Positions 44,449-54,641 are shown, numbered from the stretch's first letter. The stretch: DNA of 64,000 nucleotides from Fen-1254 sp963778945 (GCA_963778945.1 CAVZWL010000008.1:1-64000), one strand, 5' to 3'. Notes: generated by a model not told the origin, from the sequence alone. Translations and numbers: made by a program.

Positions 44449-46079
44449 GAGCCCTCCTGCGGCTGTTCATATTCCGAATAATCATACGGTCCCTTGATGA
44501 CCGACGGGATTTCATGAAAATTTTCTACGGGCGGCGGCGAAGGCACCGTCCACTCCAAAGTTTTTCCGCCCCAGGGATTCATAGGCGCTTTGGTCCCGCG
44601 CCGGATAGAAATAAAAAGGTTTATAACGACCAGAAAAATCCCGGCTGCCAGAATCCACGATCCCACCGACGCAACACGGTGCAGCGGCAGGAACTGCGGC
44701 AGCGAATCGTAGTACCTGCGCGGCATGCCCAGATAACCGAGAATAAACATCGGAAAATAAAACAGATTGAATCCCACGGTCATCAGCAGCCATCCGATCA
44801 TTGCCGGCGTGCGCCGTATCATTCTTCCGAACATTTTTGGAAACCAGTAATGCATAGCTGCAAAAAGCGCAAAGCCGGCTCCGCCGAACATGACGTAATG
44901 GAAATGCGCCACGACAAAATACGTATCGGTCACGTGAATATTAACCGCCAGCGCGCCGAGCATGAGTCCGGTGAACCCGCCGATACAAAATTGAACGATC
45001 ATAGAAAGAATAAACAGCAGCGGCACATCGATGAGAATCGAGCCCTTGTATAGCGTTGCTATCCAGTTGAAAACCTTGACGGCGCTGGGTATCGCAACAA
45101 GAAAGGTCAGCAGGGAAAAAACAAACATGCCCGTATTGCTCATGCCGACTGTGAACATATGGTGCGCCCAGACAAGAGAGCCAACGGATGCAATAGCAAG
45201 ACTCGAGTAGGCAATAAATTTATAACCGAAAATCGTCCGCCGTGCAAAGACCGGAATAATTTCCGAAACGACGCCGAGTGCGGGGAGAATCATAATGTAC
45301 ACCGCCGGATGAGAATACATCCAGAACAGATGCTGGTACAGAACCGGGTCCCCGCCCATTGCCGGATCGAAAATCCCGATCCCGAACAAGCGTTCGATCG
45401 TCACGAGCAGCAGTGTAATGCCGATGACCGGCGTCGCCAGAATCTGAACCCATGCTGTGGAATAGATCGCCCATATAAAGAGCGGCATCTTAAACCACGA
45501 CATCCCCGGCGCGCGCATGCGATGGATTGTCGTAATGAAATTCAGGCCGGTCAGTATGGATGAAAACCCGAGAATAAATGCCCCGGCAAGCGCGGGAATA
45601 ACGTTCGTCGTCGTGCGGATGCTGTAGGGAACGTAGAACGTCCAGCCGGTATCGGACGGTCCGCCTGGAAGAAACAGCGAGACGACGACGGTAAGCGCAC
45701 CGGCAAGAAACAGCCACCATGAAAACAAATTCAGCCGCGGGAAGAAAACATCTTTTGCTCCGATCATGAGAGGCAGCATAAAATTGCCGAACACCGCCGG
45801 CATGCCGGGAATGATAAATAAAAAGATCATAATGACGCCGTGGAGCGTGAACATCTGATTGTACGTCTGCGGATCGACAATCGTTCTCCCTGTGGAGAAC
45901 AGTTCCACTCTCATCAGTACGCCGAGAATAACGGCAACGAGGAAAAACAGCATCATCGTTGCAAGGTAGAGAATTGCAATTCTCTTGTGGTCGGTGGAAA
46001 AAATCCATCCAAGCAAACCCTTCAGCTTTGTCGGAGCGTGCAGGTAATCGGGTTCTGCCGCCAGTGCCGATGTCGTCAT
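44445..46079 (-). CDS. coxA: Cytochrome c oxidase subunit I (A2-type)
   Basis: A 544-aa, 12-helix catalytic subunit. Ligand regions are all seen: FTLHGVIMIFLF (low-spin heme His), FWMYSHPAVYIMILPA (CuB His and cross-linked Tyr region), WAHHMFTVG (two CuB His), and HVTDTYFVVAHFHYVMFGG (heme ligands). The YSHP form, with no Glu two residues later, marks the A2 subtype of heme-copper oxidases. It reduces O2 to water and pumps protons. I start it at the ATG at 46079 behind GGAGGG, overlapping the SCO stop by 4 bp; an upstream frame to 46163 is inside SCO. Confidence 0.97.
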   Translation of the reverse strand: MTTSALAAEPDYLHAPTKLKGLLGWIFSTDHKRIAILYLATMMLFFLVAVILGVLMRVELFSTGRTIVDPQTYNQMFTLHGVIMIFLFIIPGMPAVFGNFMLPLMIGAKDVFFPRLNLFSWWLFLAGALTVVVSLFLPGGPSDTGWTFYVPYSIRTTTNVIPALAGAFILGFSSILTGLNFITTIHRMRAPGMSWFKMPLFIWAIYSTAWVQILATPVIGITLLLVTIERLFGIGIFDPAMGGDPVLYQHLFWMYSHPAVYIMILPALGVVSEIIPVFARRTIFGYKFIAYSSLAIASVGSLVWAHHMFTVGMSNTGMFVFSLLTFLVAIPSAVKVFNWIATLYKGSILIDVPLLFILSMIVQFCIGGFTGLMLGALAVNIHVTDTYFVVAHFHYVMFGGAGFALFAAMHYWFPKMFGRMIRRTPAMIGWLLMTVGFNLFYFPMFILGYLGMPRRYYDSLPQFLPLHRVASVGSWILAAGIFLVVINLFISIRRGTKAPMNPWGGKTLEWTVPSPPPVENFHEIPSVIKGPYDYSEYEQPQEGS

Positions 46080-46849
46080 TGCGGCCCTCCCTTCTTTTTC
46101 CCCGGTTTCACAAGAAAGACCATGATAAAGACACCTACCAAACCGAGAAAAACAACACCGCATATACGGACGATATCCAGAGCATAGCGCTGCCCCTCGG
46201 GATCATAGGCATAGCAGAATGAAAGTATTTTCGCAATCGTCGGTCCCGTTCGTCCTTCAGCGGCTTCCATGAGTGCGAGTTTGACATCGAGAGGAAGATG
46301 CTGTATGCCGTACAGATAGCGTGCAATTTTTCCGTTCGGAGAAACAGCAATCAGCACGCCGGCATGGACCCATGTTCCGTTCTCTTTTTTATAAAAGAAC
46401 CCGGCCGCATCCGTCATGCGGTGAATATTGACGCTGTCGCCCGTGAAAAAACGCCATCCGTTCGGATCGACTTTTCGCTTGATGAGACTCAGGTAATTGT
46501 CCTTTTTATCCGCGGCAAGTTCCGGCTTTTCTTCTGGGTCGAAGCTTATGGTGACAATCTGGTAATCTTTGCCCAATTCGAGATCCATTTTCTGCACGAT
46601 CTTTGCGACCTCAGTCATCAGCGGATTGCAAATGCCGGGACAGCGGTAATAGACGAACATGAGAATGGCGGGTTTCGTGATAACCGATTTCAACTGGACG
46701 AGGTTTCCGTATTCATCGTAAAACTCCGCATCCAGCGGAACAGTCTGTCCAAGCTTTTCCACAATACCGACCGGCTGCTGCTCCTGCGCATCAAGATGGT
46801 GCGGAAAGAAAGTCAGCATCAACGCCGCAGCTAAAATTATTTTTTTCAT
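46076..46849 (-). CDS. SCO1/SenC copper chaperone
   Basis: A 257-aa exported thioredoxin-like protein that delivers copper to the CuA site. N-terminal signal peptide (IILAAALMLTFFPHHLDAQ), copper-binding CPGIC (C70, C74 in VYYRCPGICNP) and a downstream His in WVHAGVLIAVSP. It also has an unusual C-terminal membrane helix (VFLGLVGVFIMVFLV), so it is anchored at its tail. It lies directly upstream of coxA and overlaps both neighbours by 4 bp, as expected for an oxidase assembly factor. Confidence 0.94.
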   Translation of the reverse strand: MKKIILAAALMLTFFPHHLDAQEQQPVGIVEKLGQTVPLDAEFYDEYGNLVQLKSVITKPAILMFVYYRCPGICNPLMTEVAKIVQKMDLELGKDYQIVTISFDPEEKPELAADKKDNYLSLIKRKVDPNGWRFFTGDSVNIHRMTDAAGFFYKKENGTWVHAGVLIAVSPNGKIARYLYGIQHLPLDVKLALMEAAEGRTGPTIAKILSFCYAYDPEGQRYALDIVRICGVVFLGLVGVFIMVFLVKPGKKKGGPQ

Positions 46850-47775
46850 AGTGTCCTACCCGTAATTGTTCTTAGGTCAAGATACAGCTCTTTCCATTCT
46901 GCTGCCGTCAGACGAAGGACAGCCGGTTTAAAACCCAGCTGTGCCGGATCCGATGCAACCGAATGAAGAAAAATATCCGGAGAGTTCAGTCTATCCGGAC
47001 GATGATAAAATCCAACGATAATTTTTTGCGGATTTTCGATTACGGAAGAAAGCAGAATGTTTCGCTGCTCGTTTTCCTTGAGCCGCTCTATGCGCATCTG
47101 CAGCGTATCGAATGTCCTGCCTGCCTCACGGCCGATCAGCTGAACCGCCCTTTTGACCGGTATTTGTCCCGGGACATTCACTCCCTTTGCAAGTTCATAA
47201 CGCGCATCGAGCTGCTTTAGTTCTTCACGGGAATCAGCGGGCTGGTTCGGCGCGAGCGACCGGACAAAATGAATAACAGCAAACCGGTCGGCAGGAGTCA
47301 TATAATTGAAAGACGACATCGCGGTTCCACGCAGGCCGCTCTCCAGCGTTGCATAGATTTGCGAAACTTTCGAACCGTTTTTCCATCCTTCAAGAGAATG
47401 AAAATTCCGGGGTTTCGATGCCAGTACCGATGCAGTCGGCCCGTTCCCATCTCCATTATCTCCGTGACAGGAGGAACAATTTTGGTTATACACGTTTTTC
47501 CCCCTTTGTACAAGTTCCGGCGAAGGAATTCCGTATTTCATCACGTCCACCGACGGAAGCACGCGCGGACTCTGGAGCGGAAGCTCCTGAACGATGGATG
47601 AAGAATCCGCGGGTACACCGGGAACAATACTGTTTTTTCCGGCCGTTGTAAGATTTCCGACGTACAGCATTCCGAGCCCTGCGAGCACGGCAAGAAAATA
47701 CAAATACGAATAACCGAAAAGTTTTTCCGGTCTTCGTTTGAGATCGTTCCAGTCTATTTCGTCTTGAAGATTCAT
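46846..47775 (-). CDS. Membrane-anchored monoheme cytochrome c
   Basis: A 309-aa protein with one N-terminal membrane helix (about 22-41) and a cytochrome c domain with CSSCH at 100-104 and GPTASVLASKPRNFHSLEGW. A C-terminal region of about 110 residues has no heme motif. In ACIII clusters a similar gene lies between actF and the SCO/oxidase genes; it may pass electrons from ActE to the oxidase. It is separated from actF by array G but overlaps the SCO gene by 4 bp, so translation is coupled to the oxidase part of the cluster. The ribosome site is weak. Confidence 0.88.
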   Translation of the reverse strand: MNLQDEIDWNDLKRRPEKLFGYSYLYFLAVLAGLGMLYVGNLTTAGKNSIVPGVPADSSSIVQELPLQSPRVLPSVDVMKYGIPSPELVQRGKNVYNQNCSSCHGDNGDGNGPTASVLASKPRNFHSLEGWKNGSKVSQIYATLESGLRGTAMSSFNYMTPADRFAVIHFVRSLAPNQPADSREELKQLDARYELAKGVNVPGQIPVKRAVQLIGREAGRTFDTLQMRIERLKENEQRNILLSSVIENPQKIIVGFYHRPDRLNSPDIFLHSVASDPAQLGFKPAVLRLTAAEWKELYLDLRTITGRTL

Positions 47776-47784
47776 TTAAAACCA

Positions 47785-47924
47785 GTCAATGGTCAATAGT
47801 AAATGGTAAATCGTGAACTGTGAACTGACAAACCAATGAACCGACAAACCAATCAACAACTACGAACTACGAACCAAGCACCACGAACTAAGAACTACGA
47901 ACCAAGAACTACGAACCAAGCAAC
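47785..47924. repeat. Heptanucleotide repeat array G (20 units)
   Basis: Exactly 140 bp in continuous 7-nt phase. Units drift along the array: GTCAATG and GTAAATG first, GTGAACT next, then GACAAAC, and finally ACGAACT, ACGAACC and AAGAACT. This single array joins words that look like different repeat types elsewhere in the window. It lies between actF and the following cytochrome c gene, inside an otherwise tightly packed operon. Confidence 0.92.
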
Positions 47925-47933
47925 TTCTTAGCA

Positions 47934-49107
47934 TTATAGTCTAAACTCCAGTCCTCTTTTTAATTTCGGGTCGCCGATGGGCGTGAGCTGGCGATTCCGG
48001 ATCTGCCATCCGAGAACGACAATGACGATACCGGCAATTCCCGCCGGGAAACAGATTTCCATCCATCCGAAAGGAGGAACGGCGCTGAAAGTCGGCATAA
48101 TGAGCCAGGTACAGATCGAGCGCATGCGCAAAAAGCAGCCATATCGCCATCCGGCGAAGCGTGCGGATATTCATTTTCGCTTCCTGCGGCAGAAGCACAA
48201 AATACGGAACGACAAATTGCACAAGTATAAGCGCAATGGAAACGTACTCCCAACCGCCGTGCCAGCGTGCAAGGAACCAGGATGTTTCCTCGGGCAGATT
48301 CGCATACCAGACAAGCATAAATTGACTGAAGGCGATATATGCCCAGAAATTGACGAAAGTAAAGAGCAAAGCGCCGAGATTATAGAAATGATCGCGCCGG
48401 AGCTTTGGAAAATACCCGCGTTCATAGAGCGATACTGTAACCAGCGTCAGCGCCGCAAGGGATGCTGTTGCGGTTCCCGCGAAAAAATAAATTCCGTAAA
48501 TAGTCGAATACCAGCGGGGTTCAAGACTCATTCCCCAGTCCACAGCAAAAATCGTAAGAGTGAGGGCAAAGACAGGCATAAAAATCGCCGAGAGTATCGT
48601 ATTAATTTTCGTCAACCGCTGGTCTCCCGTTGCATCCTGCCGCATCGAATTCCGCGTCAGCAGCCAGATAAAAATTTTCCAGATAATGAAAATTCCGATG
48701 AACCGCGCAATGAAAAAAGTTTGATTTAAGTACGGCTCTTTCAAACGGAGCAGCGCATCGGAAGCTGCAATATCCTTCCGCGCCCAGACGAACAGATTAT
48801 CAAGATTGAACAGAAGCGGAACCGCCAGCAGCGCTGCAAACGGAACAAGCTGCGCTAAAAATTCATTCACGCGCCGTATCGGCACACTCCAGACCGCGCC
48901 CGTAATATATTCCAGCGCAATAAAAAAAAGCGCGCCGATTCCAATGCTTGCAAGATAAAGAAAATTGAGCGCGTTATTGAACACAGCTTCCCGCGCATCG
49001 GTAATATAGCCCAGTGCATACAGCGCAACACCGAGCCAGACCAATCCCCAGCCGATTGGTCGGATTTTGGCGGAAAACTTTTTCTGTGTCCGTTCTATAA
49101 TTTCCAT
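47934..49107 (-). CDS. actF: Alternative complex III subunit ActF (one frameshift)
   Basis: An integral membrane subunit of about 390 aa with ten helices, related to the NrfD/ActC fold. Characteristic segments are GWGLVWLGVALYALGYITDA, DWGMSLEPRWYSTIYGIYFF and FSQFMLVWYANLPEETSWF. A single-base shift near 48109 (GG in CCAGGTAC) separates the last helix: the second frame gives YWLIMPTFSAVPPFGW-type sequence and ends LTPIGDPKLKRGLEFRL at 47934, the usual ActF ending. Uncorrected, the frame reads an Arg-rich tail to 47941. It probably helps bind quinol or conduct protons. The gap to actDE is 3 bp. Confidence 0.92.
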
Positions 49108-49110
49108 GAT

Positions 49111-50259
49111 TTACTTGAAATCCGATTCTTGCGCATGCTGCGCCCGCTGCAGTGCGCGGATGTACTGTATAATTGCCCACCGGTCATCGCGCGGAATCTG
49201 AGACGCATAACTCGGCATGACGTTTTGTCCCTCGGTAATTATATGATAAATCGAGCCGTCCGGCCAGCTGCGAACCTTATCCGACATCAATGTCGGCGGA
49301 TTCGGGAATTGCCCCTGCAGGCGGCTGTCCCCCTGTCCGAAATTTCCATGACAGGGACTGCAATAGGTCAGGAATTTCTGCTGTCCGCGGCCAAGCACTT
49401 CCTTTGTCGGAAGCAGCGGATCGGCGAGATTCATTCCCGCTTCTTTCGGTTTTCCTTTATATGGATACGGCATATACCCTCGCGCAACGGTTCCTTCCAC
49501 AGGCGGGCGCATGCCGATACCGTCGCGGAAAAACGAACTTGGCTGCTGCGCCTTCAGCTTCGGCTGCACCATCATCCAGTCGAAAGGCGGAAGATATAAA
49601 ATCTTATTCAGAGTAAAATACGTTGCCGCCGAAACTGTTAGTCCGGTCACAAGCAGCACTGCAAGAAATTTCGGATCGAAAAGCGCCGGACGCATATCCT
49701 GGTCTTCAGCAACAAAATAGACCGGGGCAATTTCTTTGCTTCCGAGAAACCGGAAAAATCCGGTCACCTCTTTTTCATCGAACTTCGGATCGTCCGCCTG
49801 CACCGCGATGCCGTAACGATTCGACGATACACTTTTCATATAAGGCGTATCGTGCAGCGGGTGCGCATTGTTCGGGAATTTAAAGTAAAGCACAATCATA
49901 GCAAGCGTCGAGAGCACAGAAGTTGCCAGAACCGTGACCTCGAACGACACCGGAACGAATGCGGGCCACGACCAGAACGGCTTGCCCCCGATGACGAGCG
50001 GGTAATCTTTGATGGTCACCCAGGAAATAAAAAGCACCGCGCAAACCGCGCCGAGCAGCCCGAAGGCAAAAGCGAACAATCCGATCTTCGACGTTTTAAG
50101 CTTCATTGCCCTATCCATACCGTGAACCGGATACGGAGTGTGGACGTCGAATTTCGTGTAGCCGGCATTCCCGGTCTTTTCCGCCGCATGAAGGACGGCA
50201 TCCGGGGAATCAAACAGAGCCGTTACTGCGTAAAGATTATCTTTGTGTGCCATACTCAT
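49111..50259 (-). CDS. ActD-ActE fusion (DUF3341 + cytochrome c)
   Basis: A 382-aa fusion of two alternative complex III subunits that are usually separate genes. Residues 1-185 are ActD (DUF3341): YAVTALFDSPDAVLHAAEKT, TPYPVHGMDRAM and KDYPLVIGGKPFWSWPAFVP, with two helices. Residues 196-216 are a helix, and 285-382 are a monoheme cytochrome c (ActE) with CSPCH at 300-304, GQFPNPPTLMSDKVRSWPDG and a Met ligand candidate in VMPSYASQI. It overlaps actC by ATGA. The domains are joined in one undisturbed frame, so the fusion is genuine in this sequence. Confidence 0.92.
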   Translation of the reverse strand: MSMAHKDNLYAVTALFDSPDAVLHAAEKTGNAGYTKFDVHTPYPVHGMDRAMKLKTSKIGLFAFAFGLLGAVCAVLFISWVTIKDYPLVIGGKPFWSWPAFVPVSFEVTVLATSVLSTLAMIVLYFKFPNNAHPLHDTPYMKSVSSNRYGIAVQADDPKFDEKEVTGFFRFLGSKEIAPVYFVAEDQDMRPALFDPKFLAVLLVTGLTVSAATYFTLNKILYLPPFDWMMVQPKLKAQQPSSFFRDGIGMRPPVEGTVARGYMPYPYKGKPKEAGMNLADPLLPTKEVLGRGQQKFLTYCSPCHGNFGQGDSRLQGQFPNPPTLMSDKVRSWPDGSIYHIITEGQNVMPSYASQIPRDDRWAIIQYIRALQRAQHAQESDFK

Positions 50260-51624
50260 TCATGATAATGCGGCTGCGCATTCTCCATCACGCCTTTGAG
50301 TTCTGCCATCGCAACGGAAGGCAGGAAACGGACAAACAGCAGGACGAGCGTAAAAAACAAACCGAAGCCGAGCGCCAGAACGCCGAAATCGAACATTGTC
50401 GGAGAAAAATGCCCCCAGCTCGACGGCAGAAAATCCCGCGAGAGCGATGTGACGATAATGACATACCGTTCGAACCACATCCCGATATTCACGAGCACGC
50501 CGATAACGAACATCACGGGAATAGATGTGCGAATCTTCTTGAACCAGAAGAGCTGCACAAACAAAACGTTGCAGGAAACCATAGTCCAGTAGGCCCATGC
50601 GTAAGGACCGAGTGCACGGTTGAGAAAGACGAACCGCTCGAACTGGCTGCCGCTGTACCACGCCATAAAAAATTCCACAGCATAGGCATAGCCGACCATC
50701 ATGCCGGTCGCCAGCATGACTTTATTCATATTCTCAAGATGCTTCAGCGTAATAATCTTCTCGAGTTTAAAAAGTTTTCGCACGCCGATAAGCACGTTTT
50801 GCACCATGGCGAAACCGGAAAACACAGCGCCGGCAACGAAGTACGGCGGGAAAATCGTTGAATGCCATCCGGGAAGTACCGAAACGGCAAAATCGAAACT
50901 CACAATCGTGTGCACGGAAAGCACGAGGGGCGTTGCGAAGCCGGCAAGAATCAGATACATCCGTTCGTAATGGCTCCAGTGCCGGTTGGAAAATCTCCAG
51001 CCAAGGCTTAAAATAGAATACACAAGTTTTTTATGCTTGTTGGCGGTCCGGTCCCGCAGCGTTGCAAAGTCCGGCACGAGGCCCAGATACCAGAACACAA
51101 GCGAGACCGTAAAATATGTCGAAACGGCAAAAACATCCCAGACAAGCGGTGATATGAAATTGATCCACAGGCCGTGCTGATTCGGATACGGAAACAAATA
51201 CCCGGCAAGCCACACGCGCCCGAGATGAGCGACGGACACGAACATGCCGGCGCATATCACTGCAAAAATCGTCATTGCCTCGGCAAACCGTGCGATTGCA
51301 TTCCGCCAGCGCTGCCTCATAAGAAAAAGAATTGCGGAAATCAGCGTCCCTGCATGACCGATACCGACCCAAAAAACAAAGTTCGTGATATCGAACGCCC
51401 ACGCAACCGGCTGATTGAAACCCATAAGTCCGAGTCCCTTGAACAAAATCGCCGTCACGGAGGCAAGTCCCAGTGAAAGAATCATAAGCGCAATGCCGAA
51501 CGCTATCCACCAGCGGCGGGAAGGAAAACGGTCCAGAGGAGCTGAAATAGCCGCGTCGATCTCTGCAGGCGTGACAGCTCCCAGAGTAATTGCGGGGTTC
51601 TTGCGTATAATCGATTGTCGTCAT
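50256..51624 (-). CDS. actC: Alternative complex III subunit ActC (one frameshift)
   Basis: A quinol-oxidising membrane subunit of the NrfD/PsrC family, about 455 aa and ten helices. The long frame covers WAFDITNFVFWVGIGHAGTL, WINFISPLVWDVFAVSTYF, SHYERMYLILAGFATPLVLS and MWFERYVIIVTSLSRDFLPS. The conserved beginning is in another frame: MTTIDYTQEP from the ATG at 51624, then, after one base is dropped from a CCCC run at about 51593-51596, AITLGAVTPAEIDAAISAPL and RWWIAFGIALMILSLG. So the start is 51624, 10 bp after actB, not the internal ATG at 51485. The homopolymer position argues for a sequencing indel. Confidence 0.92.
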
Positions 51625-51634
51625 CTTCTTTTTA

Positions 51635-54600
51635 TCATGACTGAATATTGCGCAGTTTTGCGATATAGGTCACATTAGGACGCACGTTTGTTTCTTCTAA
51701 AACATGGTAGCCCAGGGCATGAGCACGCAATTTTGAAACGTCGGAATTCGGATCGTGCATATCGCCGAAGACAATCGCTGTTGCAGGACAGGCTTCCTGA
51801 CATGCCGTTTTTACATCGTTCCCGTGCAATTCCCGTCCTTGCTCCGCCGCATGCTGGCGCGCTTCCATAATACGCTGCACGCAGAACGTGCATTTTTCCA
51901 TGACGCCTCGCGAGCGGACGGTCACTTCCGGATTCTCTGCCAGCACAGCTGATTCCTGTTCGTAATATCCGCTTGAAAAATTATCGCGCCAGTTGAAAAA
52001 ATTGAACCGCCGCACTTTGTAGGGACAGTTGTTGGAGCAGTATTTCGTTCCGACGCATCTATTATAGACCATCTGATTCAGGCCGTCGGGACTGTGATTG
52101 GTGGCTGCCACGGGACAGACGTTTTCACACGGCGCGTTGTCGCAATGCTGGCACAGCATGGGCTGGTAGCTGAGCAGCGGCGCTTCTTCCGTTCCGGAGT
52201 AATAACGGTCGATGCGGATCCACTGCATCTCGCGCCCTTTTGCTGCCTGTTCCTTGCCGACCACCGGAATATTGTTTTCCACATTACAGCCCGCAACACA
52301 CGCATTGCAGCCGACGCATTTGTTCAGATCGATCGACATCGCCCACTTCACGCCGCGGTATTCGAATTCTTTTGCGATATTCGTCAGTTCCTTTTTTTCT
52401 TCATGAAGGAAATTCGGATTCCGTTCATATTCTTCAAGCGTTCCTTCGCGAATGATCTTCCGCTTGAATTGGAGGTCGCGCAGAAATTCATCGTCGAGCG
52501 AATGATGCTCCTGTGTGGAAGCAAGCATATATGATCCTCCGGCTTTAGAAATTTTTGTGCCGGAAAAAACTCTCGTCCCGGAAAGCAGCGCCGCCGGGTA
52601 AATGTTCACATCGAATCCGACATGTGAGCCGACCGGACCGGCGTTGGTCCGCCCGTATCCGAGTGCGATTGAAACCGCGCCGTCTGCCTGCCCGGGCTGC
52701 ACGAACACCGGCAGCGTTGTACTTGCTGACCGCAGGCGGATCGAAATCAGATCGTTATTCTGAACGCCGAGTTCATGAGCAGTGCGAACCGAAACTGCGG
52801 CATAGTTGTCCCATACAATCTTGGAAATCGGATGAGGCAGTTCTTGCAGCCACCCGTTGCCGGCAAAACGCCCGTCTCCGGTATAATAACTTTCCGTCAG
52901 CACGACGGTATAAGAATCAATTTCGGGAGGAGGAGGCAGCGGCTTAACGGTCTGCTGCTTGAACGCCGGCAGCAATGCCGCCGGTTCGGCAAATTCTATC
53001 ACGCCGTCATGCAAAGAAGAATACCAGAACGTTTGAAAATCGGTTTCTGCTTTCGCTGCAGGATAGACTTCCGTTTTCCACCGGTTCTTAAGATATTCGT
53101 GATAGAGATGTTCCGAATACTTCCCGCCCGCCCAGGCAAGAAGGATGGATTCTTTCTGGCGCGAATCGTACAACGGCTCGATGACCGGCTGCTGCAGCGA
53201 CAGAATGCCTGTTCGAATTTTGAAATCGCCCCACGATTCAAAATCATGATTGATCGGCAGGGTCATTGTGCAAAGCCGGGATGTTTCATTTTCCGCTTCC
53301 GTCAATGCGATACTGAAGGGTACCGCATGCAGCGATTTTTCATATTCGAGCGATTTCGGAAAATGATATGCCGGATTGGAATCGAAATGAATCACAGCGC
53401 CGATCTCGCCTGCTTTCATCCGTGCGGTCAACTTTTCCATTTCCTGCACAGGCGTAAGCGCAGCGTTCTCTGCGGCTCTCTGATTCTTATAAAGAGCCCG
53501 TGCACCGAGCAGTTCGTTCACTGCATTGACAGCAGCGTGCACATCTTCCGGCAGCAGGTCTCCTGCATAAACGAGAGAAACTCCTTTGTGCGTTTTCAAG
53601 TCCCGGACAAGTCGTTCCAAAACGCCGGCTGAAAGTGAATATTTCGATGCAAAATTTTTAATGCCGCCCCCCGGCAGTTCAAGTTCATTTTTTAAGACGA
53701 GCAAAAATTCCAGATATGCATCCGGCCGCAGCCGCATGCGCTCATCCGCATTGGCGCCGGTCAAAGACATCGCCGATTCGACGCAGTAGAGCCGGTTAAA
53801 GTCTGCGGTTTTCGATATATCCCGGTTTTCGGCATACTCGCGAATTTGCTCGAGGACAGTGCCTTCTGTGCCGAGAATATCTGCCTCTATCGCAAGAACA
53901 AACTTTGCCGTTTTCCAATCGATCGCCGGAAGCTCTCTTGTTCCATAGCATGTTTCCCAGGCACGCCTGCGGTTTTCATTATTGAACAATTCGTACGAAT
54001 AAAATTTTGCTGTTCGGAAAGTTTGAGTAAAATCTTCCAGAACTTTTTTCGTTGTCGGAGAATGAATGCCGCCGGCAATCAGAGCGATTTCTTTTCCGTT
54101 CCTGACCGCATCGCCGAGCTGCTTCACTATTTCAGCATCGGCTTTATCCCACGACAGTGCATCCTGTTGTTCTCCGCCGCTGCCGTGCTGAGGCCGGCGC
54201 AGACGGCCCGGGTCGTACAGGTTCAGAATGCCTGCCTGCCCCTTTGCACAAATTTTTCCCCGATTGATGGGATGATCCGGATTGCCGTCGACTTTAATCG
54301 GGCGCCCTTCCCGTGTTTTAATCAAGACGCCGCACGATTGCGAACAGCCGGTGCATGTCGATGCATAATAATTCGGAACGCCCGGCGTTACCTCTTCCGG
54401 TTTTTTCGTGTACGGAACGATTTCCCCTTTGTCGCGATAGCTTCTGCAGCCCGCAGCCGTGAACGCCGCAGATGCCGCCAGGAGCCCAAGAAATTGTTTG
54501 CGCGACATTCCGGAGAGGCCGCCGGAGTCGAATTCATCCGTCACTCCGGCAGAAAGTTCATCTGCCTTCGCGCTGCTCGCAGTTCCCTTGGAATGAATCT

Positions 54601-54637
54601 CTCGCAAACTTCGCCAGTATTTCGGTTGTTCTGCCAT
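51635..54637 (-). CDS. actB: Alternative complex III Fe-S subunit ActB
   Basis: A 1000-aa periplasmic protein with a Tat-type signal (SRKQFLGLLAASAAFTAAGC, about 45-64). The large N-terminal part resembles molybdopterin oxidoreductases (CTGCSQSCGVLIKTREGRPI, KVDGNPDHPINRGKICAKG), though ActB proteins are reported to lack the cofactor. The C-terminal part is a four-cluster ferredoxin-like domain (CVGCNACVAGCNVENN, CQHCDNAPCENVCPV, GTKYCSNNCPYKVRRFN, CTFCVQRI, ACQEACPATAIVFGD). It relays electrons from quinol oxidation toward the ActA and ActE hemes. Full length, one clean frame. Confidence 0.95.
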   Translation of the reverse strand: MAEQPKYWRSLREIHSKGTASSAKADELSAGVTDEFDSGGLSGMSRKQFLGLLAASAAFTAAGCRSYRDKGEIVPYTKKPEEVTPGVPNYYASTCTGCSQSCGVLIKTREGRPIKVDGNPDHPINRGKICAKGQAGILNLYDPGRLRRPQHGSGGEQQDALSWDKADAEIVKQLGDAVRNGKEIALIAGGIHSPTTKKVLEDFTQTFRTAKFYSYELFNNENRRRAWETCYGTRELPAIDWKTAKFVLAIEADILGTEGTVLEQIREYAENRDISKTADFNRLYCVESAMSLTGANADERMRLRPDAYLEFLLVLKNELELPGGGIKNFASKYSLSAGVLERLVRDLKTHKGVSLVYAGDLLPEDVHAAVNAVNELLGARALYKNQRAAENAALTPVQEMEKLTARMKAGEIGAVIHFDSNPAYHFPKSLEYEKSLHAVPFSIALTEAENETSRLCTMTLPINHDFESWGDFKIRTGILSLQQPVIEPLYDSRQKESILLAWAGGKYSEHLYHEYLKNRWKTEVYPAAKAETDFQTFWYSSLHDGVIEFAEPAALLPAFKQQTVKPLPPPPEIDSYTVVLTESYYTGDGRFAGNGWLQELPHPISKIVWDNYAAVSVRTAHELGVQNNDLISIRLRSASTTLPVFVQPGQADGAVSIALGYGRTNAGPVGSHVGFDVNIYPAALLSGTRVFSGTKISKAGGSYMLASTQEHHSLDDEFLRDLQFKRKIIREGTLEEYERNPNFLHEEKKELTNIAKEFEYRGVKWAMSIDLNKCVGCNACVAGCNVENNIPVVGKEQAAKGREMQWIRIDRYYSGTEEAPLLSYQPMLCQHCDNAPCENVCPVAATNHSPDGLNQMVYNRCVGTKYCSNNCPYKVRRFNFFNWRDNFSSGYYEQESAVLAENPEVTVRSRGVMEKCTFCVQRIMEARQHAAEQGRELHGNDVKTACQEACPATAIVFGDMHDPNSDVSKLRAHALGYHVLEETNVRPNVTYIAKLRNIQS

Positions 54638-54641
54638 TTTT

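Noticed and set aside
47785..47924. Possible CRISPR array
   Set aside because: The repeat unit is 7 nt with drifting sequence and no spacers; no cas genes are present.
51485..51485. Internal ATG as actC start
   Set aside because: Conserved ActC N-terminal sequence lies upstream in shifted frames, beginning at 51624.
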